Shown: in pieces, positions 32,443 to 44,583 of the stretch
How the letters are laid out: every line of letters starts with the position of its first letter
How positions within the stretch are numbered: position 1 is the first letter of the stretch
NCBI GenBank assembly: GCA_900095095.1
Contig: FMBT01000290.1
Coordinates: 434,001 to 498,000 of the forward strand
Direction: 5' to 3'
Length of the DNA: 64,000 nt
Source of the DNA: Fragilariopsis cylindrus CCMP1102
Taxonomy: Eukaryota > Bacillariophyta > Bacillariophyceae > Bacillariales > Bacillariaceae
Position numbers and translations under genes: made by a program
Notes under the pieces: model-generated
What the model was told of the DNA's origin: nothing
What the model saw: the letters and a program-made list of their open reading frames with translations, nothing else
Databases searched by the model: none

Positions 32443-35257
32443 TCACGATGAAATGTCGATATCTACCATAATATTTTCTTTTGTATCCTGATACTGGTCG
32501 TCAGAGGAAGATCCGCTAGCAGCTTCGATCGCCGCCGCCGATAATTCATGGTTCTCGTCAGGAGGTGATTCGCTACTATCACTTTCATTTTCGTCATTGA
32601 TGAGGCCTCTCCTTATCGCACGATTTCGAAGTAATAACATAAAATTTACTGTGGTTATGTCGAGAGAAAGGATAATACCAGCCCAGAAAGCAAGGTAAAC
32701 TGCGGCAGACGTTGCCTCAGAATTTGAAAATGTGACATAAGGGATCCCGTAGCCCCAAAATAATGATAATGTGATAGATACAATCAAATGCCACACCGGC
32801 CCTGCTTTACAGAGGAACGCCATAATAGATGCAGATATAAGAGTAGCTATACCGAGATAGTTTGCAAAGGCGATCCTTTTGCAAGAAGGAAGAGAAGGGT
32901 CTCCACTGCAAATTGTAGCCAATGATAATTCATCATCGTCAACTACGCTAACACCCAAATCACTTCGTGATATCTTCAGATATCCGGTCGACGTAATTAA
33001 TAATGCACCGCTCGATGCGGCTAAAAGAACCCAATCAGTTGTTGTCAGAGACGCACGACATCGATTAGTCATAAGCAAAATTGCTGCTATTATCGAAGCC
33101 ACTACACCAAAGAACACGTTAGGGTCATCTATGACTCTCTCTGCTTCTCCACCAAAAAGGCTTTGTATCTTTTGTTCGTCTGTTTGGGAACCAAAAATGT
33201 TCGAGTTATTATCTTCAAGAAATATAATAGTGCCGGCCACCCAATCGATAAAGACCGATACGATCTTTTAGGGAGAAAATAGTATAGAATAAGACCAACT
33301 AACAAGATTATTTGGTTATTAATAGAGACGAAAAAATAAACAGGAACTTACCGAAAAAGTTTGAAGGAAATTAGATAATTTTGATGTTCGTAAAGACGTT
33401 ACAAGTCCGACGCAAGAAGCTATGATGGAGACTGATGCAATGATATATCCAGTCATTGGACTCTCAGACTTTTTTCGTGGTAGGGTATACATTATGACAA
33501 TTGCTGTAGTCAAAAGTATACACCACAGCTCCAGCCGATGAACACGACGTTTCCAATCCTTTACGTCATCGTAAGGTTGAGAAGCTGATCCTCTAGAATC
33601 ATTTCCTAATACTCCGTTAAGAGCTTCTTGTATTATTCGACCTGAAGTGATTCGGAAGTCTGGACTGTTTACTTCTTCGCTGTTACCTTGTATTATTCGA
33701 CTGGAGTTCAAGCCAGTAGCCCGACTATTCAACTCGTCCTCTTGATTTATGGTTATCCCACCAGAGTCGGTTACCCCCTCTTCGTGCATTTCATGTGCAC
33801 GTATTTGACGACGTGCAGCTGGTAAATTAGAATCATCCACCTTGTCACTGTGTTGTTTCTCATCTATTCGAACATCATGATGTTCGCCCCATTCCTCTGG
33901 TGCGTCAAAAAGCGATCCATAACTATCACTTCTTTTCATTTCTTTCCTACTATTTCTCTCCAGTTTTTCGATTGCTGATTTCCAAACGTCACCACGTCTA
34001 ATCGATTCGGTCGAATTTCTCTCGGAGACGATATTTGGTTTTTCTGTAGAAGTCGTACTCGTGATAAGGATGTTAAGAGTTAAGAAGTAACAGAAGTATA
34101 TTCCGAAATACAAATTTCCTGCCCTTGTAGCTGGCCCTGGTGAGACAGTCAATAATATTAAGGCAGAAAACCAAAAAATGAAAAGAATAATGGCAACATC
34201 ATTCTGACATTTTGGACTTGTTCCCTTCCACAATGTCATGACGCATGCAACTACTGCACTGGCAGCGCCCATGCCTATAGCATAATTTATTCGAATACAG
34301 CTGTATATGCTATCCGTCTGACAGGGAGGTAGAGCTTCGAGAATACCATCTTTTATCAGTGATTGAAATATTGGAAAAAGATCATTCGTTTGGTTGTATT
34401 TGTCTATTCTTAGATTATTAATCGTGACGTAACCCACTGTTAGATTCGCATCCATCGTCTTATTATCCATTTCCAAACTAATGAAATCATCGTCGGTGAA
34501 ATTACCAACCGGTATATCATTCATACTTCCATCATCGCGTATCATTAAATTACGAATCAGATCTACTATATCTTGCTTTGTAATATCAAACCCGAGTGAG
34601 TAGTCGGTAATATTTATAAACATGTCTGCATCTCGAAAGGCAATTCCACTTAGCATGACGTAGAAGCTCATAGCTCCGAGAAGTATCCATTGAGCTGAAG
34701 CCGACCAATCATTCCCAGTGAAGACAAACTCCCTATACCACGAGGCCATCATAATCAACGATACGATCATGGAACAAAGGCTAAAAATGTACACATTGGG
34801 GTGAAACGTAACTTTTTCAAAGTCAAAAATGCAGAAAAGAATGAGAAATTTAAAAATAGAAACGTAATCGAAAATTGAATTTTATTTTTCGCGATCGTAA
34901 ACTGCCTGCCATTTGCCATTGTTTAAACTTACTAAAACGATAGTTTGTCAGTAACTGTTCTGAGGGAGTGTATGGACCGACAATCGCCACTATTGCTGCT
35001 GTACTCCAACAGATTACAATTAACCAAACAAGTATAGATTCCAATCTACATACATTGTGCTCTTGTGGGAATATACACGCCGCAACACCGAGCAACGAAA
35101 GAAATACCGATAATACACTATTGAAAAATACCCAATAATCTTCTTGATTAAAGTCATCCCCCGATCCTGCTTTTCGAATATCCTTATACGCAACATACGA
35201 GACAACTACGATTAATGACGCGATACATTCAGCCACCCACCACTTGAATCGCTTCAT
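32443..35257 (-). CDS. Multi-pass membrane protein with two related halves, paralogue A
   Basis: Three exons on the minus strand: 34933-35257, 33352-34811, 32443-33264, joined by phase-matched GT-AG introns, give 868 residues. I do not recognise the family. There are about 14 hydrophobic segments. The first half has PNVYIFSL, then a SAxxW segment (NDWSASAQWILLGAM), later DVAIILFIFWFSALIL and NLYFGIYFCYFLTLNI. The second half repeats the order: PNVFFGVVAS, SLTTTDWVLLAASS, LIVSITLSLFWGYG and AVYLAFWAGIILSLDI. Between them is a long charged loop (about 255-400) with a degenerate repeat around SxRIIQ, then a helix pair. The C-terminus is acidic. Intron 1 is 121 bases and intron 2 is 87 bases. The neighbouring gene at 36487-38640 is a clear paralogue in the same orientation. 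Transport or sensing is possible but unsupported. Confidence 0.75.
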
Positions 35258-36486
35258 AATCTGAATCGTCGTCGTCGTTGTTTATTACAATTCGATACGT
35301 AGAATTTCCAGAGTTTCTAGAGAAATATTATTCACCACCAGTGTACTGAATTTTCCAAAAATTCAATTCGATGCGTAAATTTCAGTTTCTAGAGGGGGGG
35401 GGGGGATTAAATTATCCTCAAAGTTTTTGTCGTTCGTCGTTGTCGTCTTTAATGTTGTTGTTGCTGTTCTTGTTGTTGAGTTTTCCAAAAATTCATTCCG
35501 ATTGCGGAAACTTCCCGCATTGTTGAAATCTTGCTGTGAAAGTAAAGTTCTCAGCTCAGCTCAGCTGTGTGTACCTAAGTATTCGGGTAGAGATCGATAA
35601 AGTTCTTATTGCTTGTTCTCTCTACAATTTTTATGGTGATGTTATAATATTATGATGCAATCCAAGATCAAACATCAAACAAATCAAACACACTTTCTTA
35701 TGGATTCTTCTGCATGGAGAATTTGATTTTTTTTCTTTTCTCGTGACTCGTGCAATTTGAAGGTGAGGTGAAGATGTAAAATTCAACCATAACCCCAACC
35801 TTAATTCATAATATATGCCATTCCATTCCCAGATGTGATGATTGTCCTGGAAGGAAACGTATCAAGTCTTAATCACGGATAGCCGGCGACTTAACGTTTT
35901 TAAAATATAACGGTCATGGCTGAATCATGGCTGATCCGTGGCTGAACTTTGGCTGAATCAATTAAGCCAAAGTTCAGCCATAAAAAATAATAGTTACTAT
36001 TAAGCTACATAAATGGAAATATTTATGGCTGAACAATGGCTGAATCAATTAAGCCAAAGTTCAGCCACGGTTCCACCATTGTTCAGCCATGACCGTTATA
36101 TTTAAAACAGCAAGTCGCCGAAATAACGATTAAGTCTTGGTACGTTTCCTTCCTGCTGGAAAGAAGAACACTAGGAAGGAGTAGTACAGTATGCAACACT
36201 CTGAAATCTTGTCAGTATAGAGTGAAAACTATCTCAACAATTCTATTCTCTAAGAGATAGTAAGTTATATATTCTGTACTAATGCTTTCGTCACACTGAA
36301 AAGTAGTGCCAAAACAGTGCTCAAATTCGGCATTCAATTACATCTTTTTGGATATGTGAAAATAGTAAGTAGTTTCTTTAGTAGTATTGCTAGTATCAGA
36401 AGTAGTAAATTGATTAATTAAGAGAATTATGCTTGCGTTTATTATACAAGTACAACATTATATCTATACGAAGCTCACTCACTTTA
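35258..36486. other. Spacer between the two paralogues
   Basis: 1.2 kb with no gene. The promoter-proximal part (35285-35500) has partial direct repeats: the pattern TTCGAT(A/G)CGTA followed by TTTCTAGAG occurs twice (about 35291 and 35368), and TTTTCCAAAAATTCA twice (about 35351 and 35480). A run of twelve G lies at 35394-35405. A nested inverted-repeat element occupies 35849-36153 (separate entry). Confidence 0.6.
35849..36153. repeat. Foldback-type nested inverted repeat, about 305 bp
   Basis: The left arm from 35849 (GGAAGGAAACGTA) and the right arm ending 36153 (TACGTTTCCTTCC) are inverted copies over about 130 bases with scattered mismatches. Each arm also folds on itself: 35939-35954 pairs perfectly with 35965-35980 around a 10-base loop, and 36025-36039 pairs perfectly with 36076-36090. 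The heptamer GGCTGAA or its complement occurs eight times. The AT-rich centre is about 35982-36023. No reading frame inside and no clear target-site duplication. This fits a MITE or foldback element; a regulatory or hairpin-RNA role is possible. Confidence 0.8.
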
Positions 36487-38640
36487 TCAACAGCTGCGCC
36501 ATACGTTTGTGTCAAAGTCAGCTCTTGACTCCGACGATGATTTTGATTCCTTGACCTGTTCTGGATCCTGATCATAAGCGTCTATACTCGGTATTTGGTT
36601 CTCGTCCTCGTCCTCGTCTTCAAAAAATTCGTCCTCGTCTTCTACTGACTCGACTTCAGCCGACTGGTTCTTGCACAGTAAGACAAGATTTGTTGTTGCG
36701 ACGTCGACACAGAAAAATAGTGAACCCCAACAAGCAAAATATATTGGACTAACTAGAGCCCCCACAGTATTCAAAAATAGAATATAATAGCCTCCTACGC
36801 ACCACACACACAGTAGTACCACTCCGACAAGCATATGAACGAAATACAATGGACGTCCAGCCGGTAAAAAGGAAATAAGAATCATGACAAAAGTTACCAA
36901 TGCACTTCCTGCTCCCAGTAATTTAATCCCTTGAAGTTGTTCACAGTTTAAGTTATCGTTCGGTTGACATGTGAGTAGTTTGCTTTCAGTAAAAGTAATT
37001 GTGACTACTGTATATATAACTAAAGTTGCCGCGCAGAAAAAGATCCAGTCGGTTGTAGTTATAGAGGCATTAGACCATTTTGTCAATATAAATAATGAAG
37101 TGAAAAATGCTCCATAACTCATAAATAACTGATTAGCTGTCATATCAGCAAATGGTTCAGTTTTGTTGGAATCGTTATTTGCGAAATACCAGGTCACGGA
37201 CATGAGACCTCGAATCCATAATAGAATAGATGCTACTATCTGACTCGCAGTTTGTTGATTAGGGTGGAGGGGGGATAGAGAGAGAGGGTAGACATTATTA
37301 TACTGGATGTTAGTTGGATACAAAGATTAACAGAACACATATGGCCGCATTCTATCTTCTTGACTTACCAATAAACCCTCAACAACGTATGCCCATTTCT
37401 TCTTAATAGAACTAACGAGCCATCCAATGAAGCATATACCAATGGAGGAACAAGGCACTGCAATAATCCATTGTGTATATATAGCCTCTTCTTTGTCGGC
37501 CATATCATAGAAAACAAAAAAACACACTATTGATTCTACCATAAGTAGAAACCAGATTTCAATCCTTGATAGATTGCGTCTTCCTACAAGTACCTTCTTG
37601 TTAAACGTTGCTGCTTCCACTTCAGACGCGGAAGGTGGATTTTGAGCGATAATGGATGATTGTGATCCACCCACCGACTCGAATAGAATAGCCTCAGACT
37701 CATCAATACTACGTGGATCGTCGGCTAGAACTGAAGATTGGTGTCTTCCCATGATCGAATAGGCCATATCAAGAAATCCGGCAGCTCCTGTTCCGTTGCG
37801 ATCTTCTGCAGCGACTCCAAATTCTACATGTCGATACGGTAATGATTCCAATACCGAATCGGCGTAATTGGCTGTGGTAAGGATATTCAACGACATGAAG
37901 AAGGATAAATATATGCCTAAATACATCGTATTGACTTCTACTGCAGGCCCACCATTAAACGTTAAAACTCCAATAGCGAAAGCCCAGGTAACAAGCAATA
38001 TCAATGCAATTTCGGCCTGACATTTCAATGGTGCACTTCGCCACGGTATGAGGATGGTTGACATAATACCCGAAATCATTCCAACAGCGATTGAAAATAT
38101 TGTCTGAATACAATTTGAATTTTTACACCTATCACCTTCATAAAGACTAATTCCTGTTGCCATAACAATGAAACCTGACGTTGCTAGAAATGTCCATTGA
38201 GTAGTCGTCAGGGCGTTCTCGTCACGGAGAACATACTGCTTGAACCAAGAAGATGTTAAGTGGACAGTATTAAGAAAACTTCCATATGCGAAGAAGTAAA
38301 TATTTGGGCTGGTGATCACGTAGCCATTAGTAGCATCCACAATCGTTAATGATTGATTTAGAAAAGAATCGTTAACTTGTATAGAGACCGCAAATGTTGT
38401 CCACACGAGGAGATTTAAAAAAATGAAAACAGTCTCAATCCACATCTTAGTTTTTCCGGTGGAACACATAGAAGAAAAAAGTCCGCCTATTGCTAAGATG
38501 AGAATAATTGCAAACAAAATTAAATCAGTCTTCTCGGCTTTATCAATAGCATTTTCAGACTTATAGTAGGTGTAACCAATGGAAATCCAAACAAGGAATG
38601 ACGAAAATACGAGAATCGCCCAAGATTTAAACCTGTTCAT
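36487..38640 (-). CDS. Multi-pass membrane protein with two related halves, paralogue B
   Basis: Two exons on the minus strand, 37369-38640 and 36487-37239, joined in phase 0 across a 129-base intron with GTAAGT donor, CTAATC branch-like site and TCAG acceptor, give 674 residues. Same family as the gene at 32443-35257: first half PNIYFFAYGSF, ALTTTQWTFLATSG, EIALILLVTWAFAIG, MYLGIYLSFFMSLNI; second half QLFMSYGAFF, SITTTDWIFFCAAT, VGVVLLCVWCVGGYY, IYFACWGSLFFCVDV. The start MNRFKSWAILVFSS matches MKRFKWWVAECIAS of the paralogue. The intron lies at the same place as the second intron of the paralogue (before IVASILLW there IVSVFIDW). It lacks the paralogue's first intron and has a shorter central loop. 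C-terminal region is acidic (DEDEFFEDEDED). Function unknown. Confidence 0.78.
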
Positions 38641-39220
38641 GATTTATGTTGTTGTCGTCGTCGTCCAGGAACAGAATTAGGATCCTTCAATAACTTCGAT
38701 TTATTTGATTTCAAGAAGAAGAAAAAACGAATGTAAATGTTTCTTTTATGATCAAGGAAAAGGTAGTAATTGTGTGCTGTCAGCAATAAACCGTTGACTT
38801 CAGTTTCATTGTGGGTTTCCAATCCTCCCCCTTGGTGCGAACTAGTTTCGGGTGATGTACTCGTCGTCGTAGTGGCTTATGTATATCTCTTTCTTTCATC
38901 AATAAAAATGTTTCAAAATAAATAATGTATCATGGAACAAGTACAACTGCACAAGAGGATGTGTCGTGATAAAAGATTCATCCTTCAGGATCGTCTTATC
39001 ATTATTATTTTATATTCTCCTCGTTTTGGGGGGTCAAAAATGGTAGATCGAAGGAAGAAGAGCAACGAAGCTTTCGTGTGATTTCATCAATTAAGCCCAT
39101 TAAAAACAAAAAGAGCGAAAACATACCTCGATACCTCCACGCGTAACTTTAAAAACAAGATTCAAAATTTAAATTTTACGACACAATTTTTTTAATCTTC
39201 TCTTTAAAATTCAACATAAC
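38641..39220. other. Divergent intergenic region
   Basis: About 580 bases holding promoters of paralogue B (minus) and the zinc-finger gene (plus). The minus-strand open stretch 38637-38822 lies in the leader of paralogue B and starts without biological support. Nothing else seen. Confidence 0.45.
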
Positions 39221-39855
39221 ATGACATACACACATTTAAACATACACAAAAGGAAGAAGAAGAATAGAGAGACGATTATTCTTGGCACGATGATGATGAG
39301 ATCTTATCAATATTGTTCCAAAGAGGAATGCATCGACCGACAAGAGCTTAGACAAGTATCAGAACTGGAAGTGACATTAGAAACTTGTCATCAACCACAG
39401 TCAAAACGAATATTAGATGTCCGATTAGCCGTCAGCAAGTATCGTCGATCCGCTGCTGGAGATGATCGAAATGCTGATATTCGAGGTAGAGATATGCTTA
39501 CTGCTACGCTTAGTCACTTAACAACAATATGTTCAACCTTTCAAGCAACATCAAATCATCCTCGTATTGATGATATAGATGTAATAGTGAATTTCGTAGC
39601 TGATCGAGTACGATCTTGTCAAGCAGATGCTACCAGATTAATGTCAGGAACAACCAATAAAGATTGTGTTCCCGCCTCGTGGCATGCTCGTACTATTCGA
39701 ATTCTAATATGGCTTCAATATTGTTGTGGTGGATCTAGTAACAGCACAAGAACCGATACTGTACGCATGCTAAGTCACATGCGTTCGACGGCATACGATG
39801 CCTACTGGAATAGTCGAAGGGGAGAAGAAAATGATGGTAACAATGATGCGTCTTG

Positions 39856-39886
<31 letters not shown>

Positions 39887-40927
39887 ATCTTATGTTACAG
39901 TGCAATATCAATGATGTGTTCTATATCATTACTTTCACGACCGGCTACAATGACACTGCAGACTAGTTGGAATGGTATATTGCTTGAATTTTCCAAACGA
40001 AGAAGGCAGAGTTTTTCTTATCCACTTTGGAATGTCGTTCTTGAAATTGCATGTCATGCAGATCGAGAACAATACTTTTTCATTTGGAAAAATAATCGAT
40101 TATCAAGGGAATTACCAATATTAGCAAAATGTTGTTTGAGTGAGGTATTACTTCTATGGAGATATCGGACTGTACAACAATACAATGCTAGTTTTGCTAA
40201 GGGTGAATCTGTTGTAGATATGGATCGATTGCTTGGTATAACATCATCATCATCATCATCATCTGAAGAATCGTCTAGAAAAAATGACTGTTGTTGGTCA
40301 ATAGAATATGCTAATGTGTTTGGAGTGCCTGTTGTATCATCATCGTGCAACAACGACGTGTGGGACGACAACGTGGTGACTACTTCGTCGACTACCTCGG
40401 GTATATCACCAAAGATCACGATGACGCTCAAACAGGTTTCAATCCCAGAATTTGATCAAGATAGAATTGATAACAAACTAGCCGCAAAAATTAGAAATTG
40501 TGACCAAAAATGGGTTTTTGGAGAAGCTTTCGACGATACGACTCCTATGGGCATTGCTTCGGACACTTTATGTCGATTGCTGGAATTCGGATCTTTGGCT
40601 AAAAACTCTGATCGACGCAATACTGCGCCCAACAACAATAATGGATATTATAACAAAATAACAACACCTCTCATCGTGCCAAATGGCGTTGATAACAATA
40701 AACGTAGCATCAATACAACAACATCCCGCACTGCTACTAGTAGCACTCGCCCGTCATCACTATCAAATGCATTAACATCGTCCCGCAATGCTACTCGTAC
40801 TCGTCCATCATCATCATCAAATGCCCTTGGTAAGATTAAGAAGAAGAAAAATCCTTGTCGATTCTATGCGAAGGGAACTTGCAGATCCGGTGACAAATGC
40901 CGATTCGATCATACTAATATGCAGTAG
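39221..40927 (+). CDS. CCCH zinc-finger protein, probable RNA-binding
   Basis: Single exon; 568 residues from the first ATG, 545 from the ATG at 39290 (MMMRSYQYCSKEEC), which I think is as likely. Seen: one CCCH finger at the very C-terminus, CRFYAKGTCRSGDKCRFDH, with spacing C-x7-C-x5-C-x3-H, preceded by a basic KIKKKKN stretch. Such fingers bind single-stranded RNA. The central part (about 50-420) is mainly helical-looking, with an internal poly-Asp (GATGAT repeat, about 39859-39883) and a poly-Ser run near 40242; it resembles no domain I know. Residues about 470-535 are Asn/Thr/Ser-rich, with two similar segments (SRTATSSTRPSSLSNAL and SRNATRTRPSSSSNAL), an apparent small internal duplication. 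Confidence 0.7.
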
Positions 40928-41072
40928 AAGTAACAATACTTTAAGAAGAAAGAAATGATTTAGCTCTATTAATAATCTAGCTAGCAATTTATTTTATTTA
41001 CATTATTGCTTTTCTTTTTTGAGGAGGATTTAGAATCCATCAAAATACTAATCATATTTATTCTGGCTTTTT

Positions 41073-43225
41073 TCACAATGGTGGAGCTGGCATTATTCCC
41101 TCCTGTTCCACAGAACCAATGTTATTATTTTCTTTATTTTTCCTCCGTGATATGGTCCAAACCCGAAGTGCGAACTGTACAAGTCGTATTAATTGAAATC
41201 CAAATAGTGCACGCCATAATCCTACAAACGATGACGAAACCGGAGAAAATACAAAACCAAAATGTAATAAACTTGTTATTACGTACGTCGCGACCATAAA
41301 AACTAAATCACGTTTGGCTAAGACTGTTCCCTCCAATAACATAATGAATGGATGTAACAGAACAGCGGCTCCGACCCACGATGAATGTTGTGCCATCAAT
41401 TGAATAATATTTGAATCTTTTGCAAGGAATCGACCTAATTTACTTAGAATAAGTTGTGACATATTGAAGTTACATATACCGACCGCAGATGCGATGTAAA
41501 ATAGTCGTATGATTAATTTGCCTCGCATTTTCTTGGAAACTTGTGGATAGAAACTTTGTGCTGCCTGACTAAGTGAATCACCAAAGCATGCAAAGAAGAA
41601 GAATATTCTCATCATAATGTTGTGACTAGCAAGTGGAACAATACCAAAATTCGTCGCTCGAATTGTCATCACATTATAGCAAGCCACCTTCGCCATCATA
41701 ACAAAAAATATAGGACCAGCTAATTTAAATAGATCAATCATAGATGCCTTATTAGGTAACGACCAAAACGGAATATGGTCGCTTTTCTTATCGTCTTTGA
41801 TTGCCTCTACATTCGTTGCTGCAGTTGCAGTTGCAGATACGACTCGTGCTTTTGCTTCGTACTTTTCTTGGTTTGTTTTCCATTCTATGGTAGTCTTACG
41901 GACCTTTCGTAACAAAATAAGACAGGATGTAACTGTTGCCATTGCTGTAGCGACAGCAGCCCCTTGAATCCCATATGTGGGAGATAAAGCTAAGTCACCA
42001 ATGACATTAACAATAGATGCGGCGGCTACCGCAATCGCTGGAGTCACGACGTCTAGTGTAGTTAAGCAAAACTGTTTGTATCCACGAGTAAAGATGGAAA
42101 GAGTTAGAAGAATTGTGAGTATGCTATTTCATGACACAAAAAAGAACCGAAAAAAGAAATCAACACACAGAAAACCAAATCGGATGAAATTGATTCAAAA
42201 AAATTTAAAAAAAAACTCACACTCTGAGCTACGAATCCAACAACACTAAACGGAGCAACCGCAGCACGTATTGTTGCATATGTAGTTGCCAATGGAATGA
42301 TTGTATTCGCTTCTGCTGCACCTAGACTACCTCCAACCATTTGAGCAATAATAGATTTTCCAGCCGTAAATGTAATAGCCGATACGATACAACCAAAAAC
42401 CAATGCTAGTCCCAATAAGTGAGAGGTCGATTGACGTAGGTCTTGCCAAGGATTCATGTTGTTGTTGTTGTTGTTGTTCATATCAGTCGACGAATTTTTG
42501 TTTTTTGATTCTTTCTTTGCAGCTGAAGCCAATGCGGGTGCTAATTGATTTGTCGTTACCATTGCTAAGAAATAGGTTGTATAAATAAGGCTATCGAATA
42601 ATGTCGTTGCTGGACCAAGAGCAGCAATCTGAACGACACCACTTTTTGCTGATGCCGTAAAACTAACGACAGCCGTATCGACTAAACTTAATAATGGTTC
42701 ACTAAGCCAAATAAGAATAGTCGTTGCGGTAAATACAATCAATCGTTTGTAGGAGGGTAACAGACCATCCTCGCTATCATCTTGTGTTGTTGTTGTACTA
42801 CTGTCGTCACTTTTGTTGTTGTTACTGATGCTGGTGGTGTCAGTAGCTGCAGTCGTCAGCAGCTGCATTGCTGTTGCTGTGACATCTATTGTCGTGATGT
42901 TATTGATCGAAGCTTCGAAAGATGACGGCGACGAAGAATCAAATTCCGTCTGCTCAGTATTGTCATCAGGCGTTGTATACAACGGCAAAAATGATTTTGT
43001 CGGTATTATATTCGAACGATAGAAATTATTTGCAACCGATGATAATGATGACGGTTTCGAAATTATTGGGCGAGCGGAACGAGAAGACTTCCATTTCGAT
43101 GGTGATTTGAGTGACAAGGAATCAACGGAAACCCATGACGGAAAGTGTAGAATAATAGCAACCTTCAGACTCAACAGCAAGAAAACTGGTATTGATAATT
43201 TCTTCGTGTAATTAATACATGCCAT
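41073..43225 (-). CDS. MATE-family efflux transporter
   Basis: Two exons on the minus strand, 42221-43225 and 41073-42071, joined in phase 0 across a 149-base intron (GTGAGT donor, ACAAACAG acceptor), give 667 residues. MATE proteins exchange organic solutes for protons or sodium. Seen: a hydrophobic N-terminal leader (about 8-30) with a Ser/Lys-rich, transit-like stretch to about 160; first MATE domain from EPLLSLVDTAVVSF, through GPATTLFDSLIYTTYFL; the junction restores AQSFCLTTLDVVTPAIAV, a typical MATE sequence, then ASIVNVIGDLALS and GIQGAAVATA; second domain from LFKLAGPIFFVMMAKV to the end. Poly-Asn (GTTGTT complement) interrupts a loop near residue 250. The presence of the leader suggests a plastid or endomembrane location, as for the plant EDS5/DTX plastid branch, but this is inference. 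Confidence 0.9.
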
Positions 43226-43703
43226 CGTAGGGATTTTTCTTAGTGGTTAGTAAGCCTTGTACTTGAATTCTTTTTATGACGAAATATAGAGTGAGTCGAG
43301 TAGAGTCTCCTTCTGTGCGATGTCGTCCGTTACGAAAGGTGTTGTTGATGTGTTTCATTGGCAGAAAGACAAAAGAGTAGAAATTAAATAAATGCATTTC
43401 CTTTATTCTCTCATACCAGTACGTTTTGAATTTTTTCTCAATCAGAATCCTGTTGGAACAATCAGTCTAATTGGTCGAAAACTGTTGATGACGTCATACC
43501 TTTCTAAGGGCATATATAAAATACCAGAACTTGTTAGTCAAATAATTAATAATCTCCGCGTTATGCGTCATGTGAAAAAGCAAACACACAAAGCAAAAGC
43601 AAGTTCGAAAGTCGATCACAACAGCACAATAAAACGAGAAAATAGAGAGAGAGAGAGAGATAGCAACCAACCTCGTAAAATACTAGGAATCATAAAGATA
43701 AAT
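43226..43703. other. Divergent intergenic region
   Basis: About 480 bases between MATE and rhodanese genes. An in-frame open stretch extends upstream of the rhodanese start to 43392, but its content looks random and includes a GA repeat (about 43645-43660). I therefore start the gene at 43704. Confidence 0.5.
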
Positions 43704-44583
43704 ATGAGACTACCAATATTTAAATCATCTTCGAATACGAACAGAAAATTAGCCTTTGTTGGCGCTCAAGCTTTTCTTGCTCGTTATTCTGTTACCGCGT
43801 TTTCTTCCGTATCGACGACGCCAATCGGATCCTCATACAACCACCTTGCTGCTACTGGTAGTAGTTTTAATAGTAATACCGGTTGCCGGGTGATGATTTC
43901 TTCATCTGCTACCATTGCTCAATCACGATTAGTAGGTGGTGTAAGCAGCACCGGCTACAAAAGTAGTTCCAGTAGACTATTTTCGAGTTCAATGGATGGT
44001 CCAACAATGACGAACATAGACAAGGAAGCAATGACTGAAATCATTGAGGATTACGAAGAAGGAGGAAGAGATGATTCAGGATATGTCGTAATGGATGTTC
44101 GAGGTGCGTAATGAGTAGAGAAGGGTATTGACGATAATATGAGATAGACGAGAAAGATAATAGGCTGTATCCTGTTTGTTTGTCACAGGTTTTTTATTTT
44201 ATTTCTTCATCGAAAATACTAATAAGGCGTGTTTATTTTTGTTGTTATTTCTTGGTTCTTTACTTTATTCGGATTCGAATGTACATGATAAATGTAATAT
44301 GATATAAATAGAAAAAAATGAGATTGAAGGTACAGGAAAAGTGAGTCCAAATACACACACATTACCATTGTCGATAATCCAACAACAATCAGTATTTGAA
44401 ATGGATGATGATGATTTTGAAATTTATTGTGGATTTCCTAAACCAACTCCAGATGAAACATTAGTATTTACATGTGCAGCTGGTATAAGAAGTCAACACG
44501 CATGTCAATATGCTGCTCAAGGTGGATTTACGAAACTTGTTAATTACAAAGGTGGTGCATACGATTGGTTTACTGGCAATTAG
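43704..44583 (+). CDS. Rhodanese-domain sulfurtransferase with organelle leader
   Basis: Two exons, 43704-44103 and 44312-44583, joined across a 208-base GT-AG intron, give 223 residues. Splicing restores the first rhodanese hallmark DVREKNEIEGTG, since the last base of exon 1 and first two of exon 2 make the Glu codon. Rhodanese domains move sulfane sulfur from thiosulfate or persulfides to an acceptor through an active-site cysteine. That cysteine is present in the loop TCAAGIRSQHAC, followed by GGFTKLVNYKGGAYDWF. The single domain (about residues 105-223) resembles the TSTD1-type and plastid single-domain rhodaneses. Residues 1-100 are basic, Ser/Thr-rich and lack acidic residues (MRLPIFKSSSNTNRK, with SVTAFSSVS), so a mitochondrial or plastid leader is likely. 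A longer N-terminus from ATG 43392 cannot be excluded. Confidence 0.88.
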
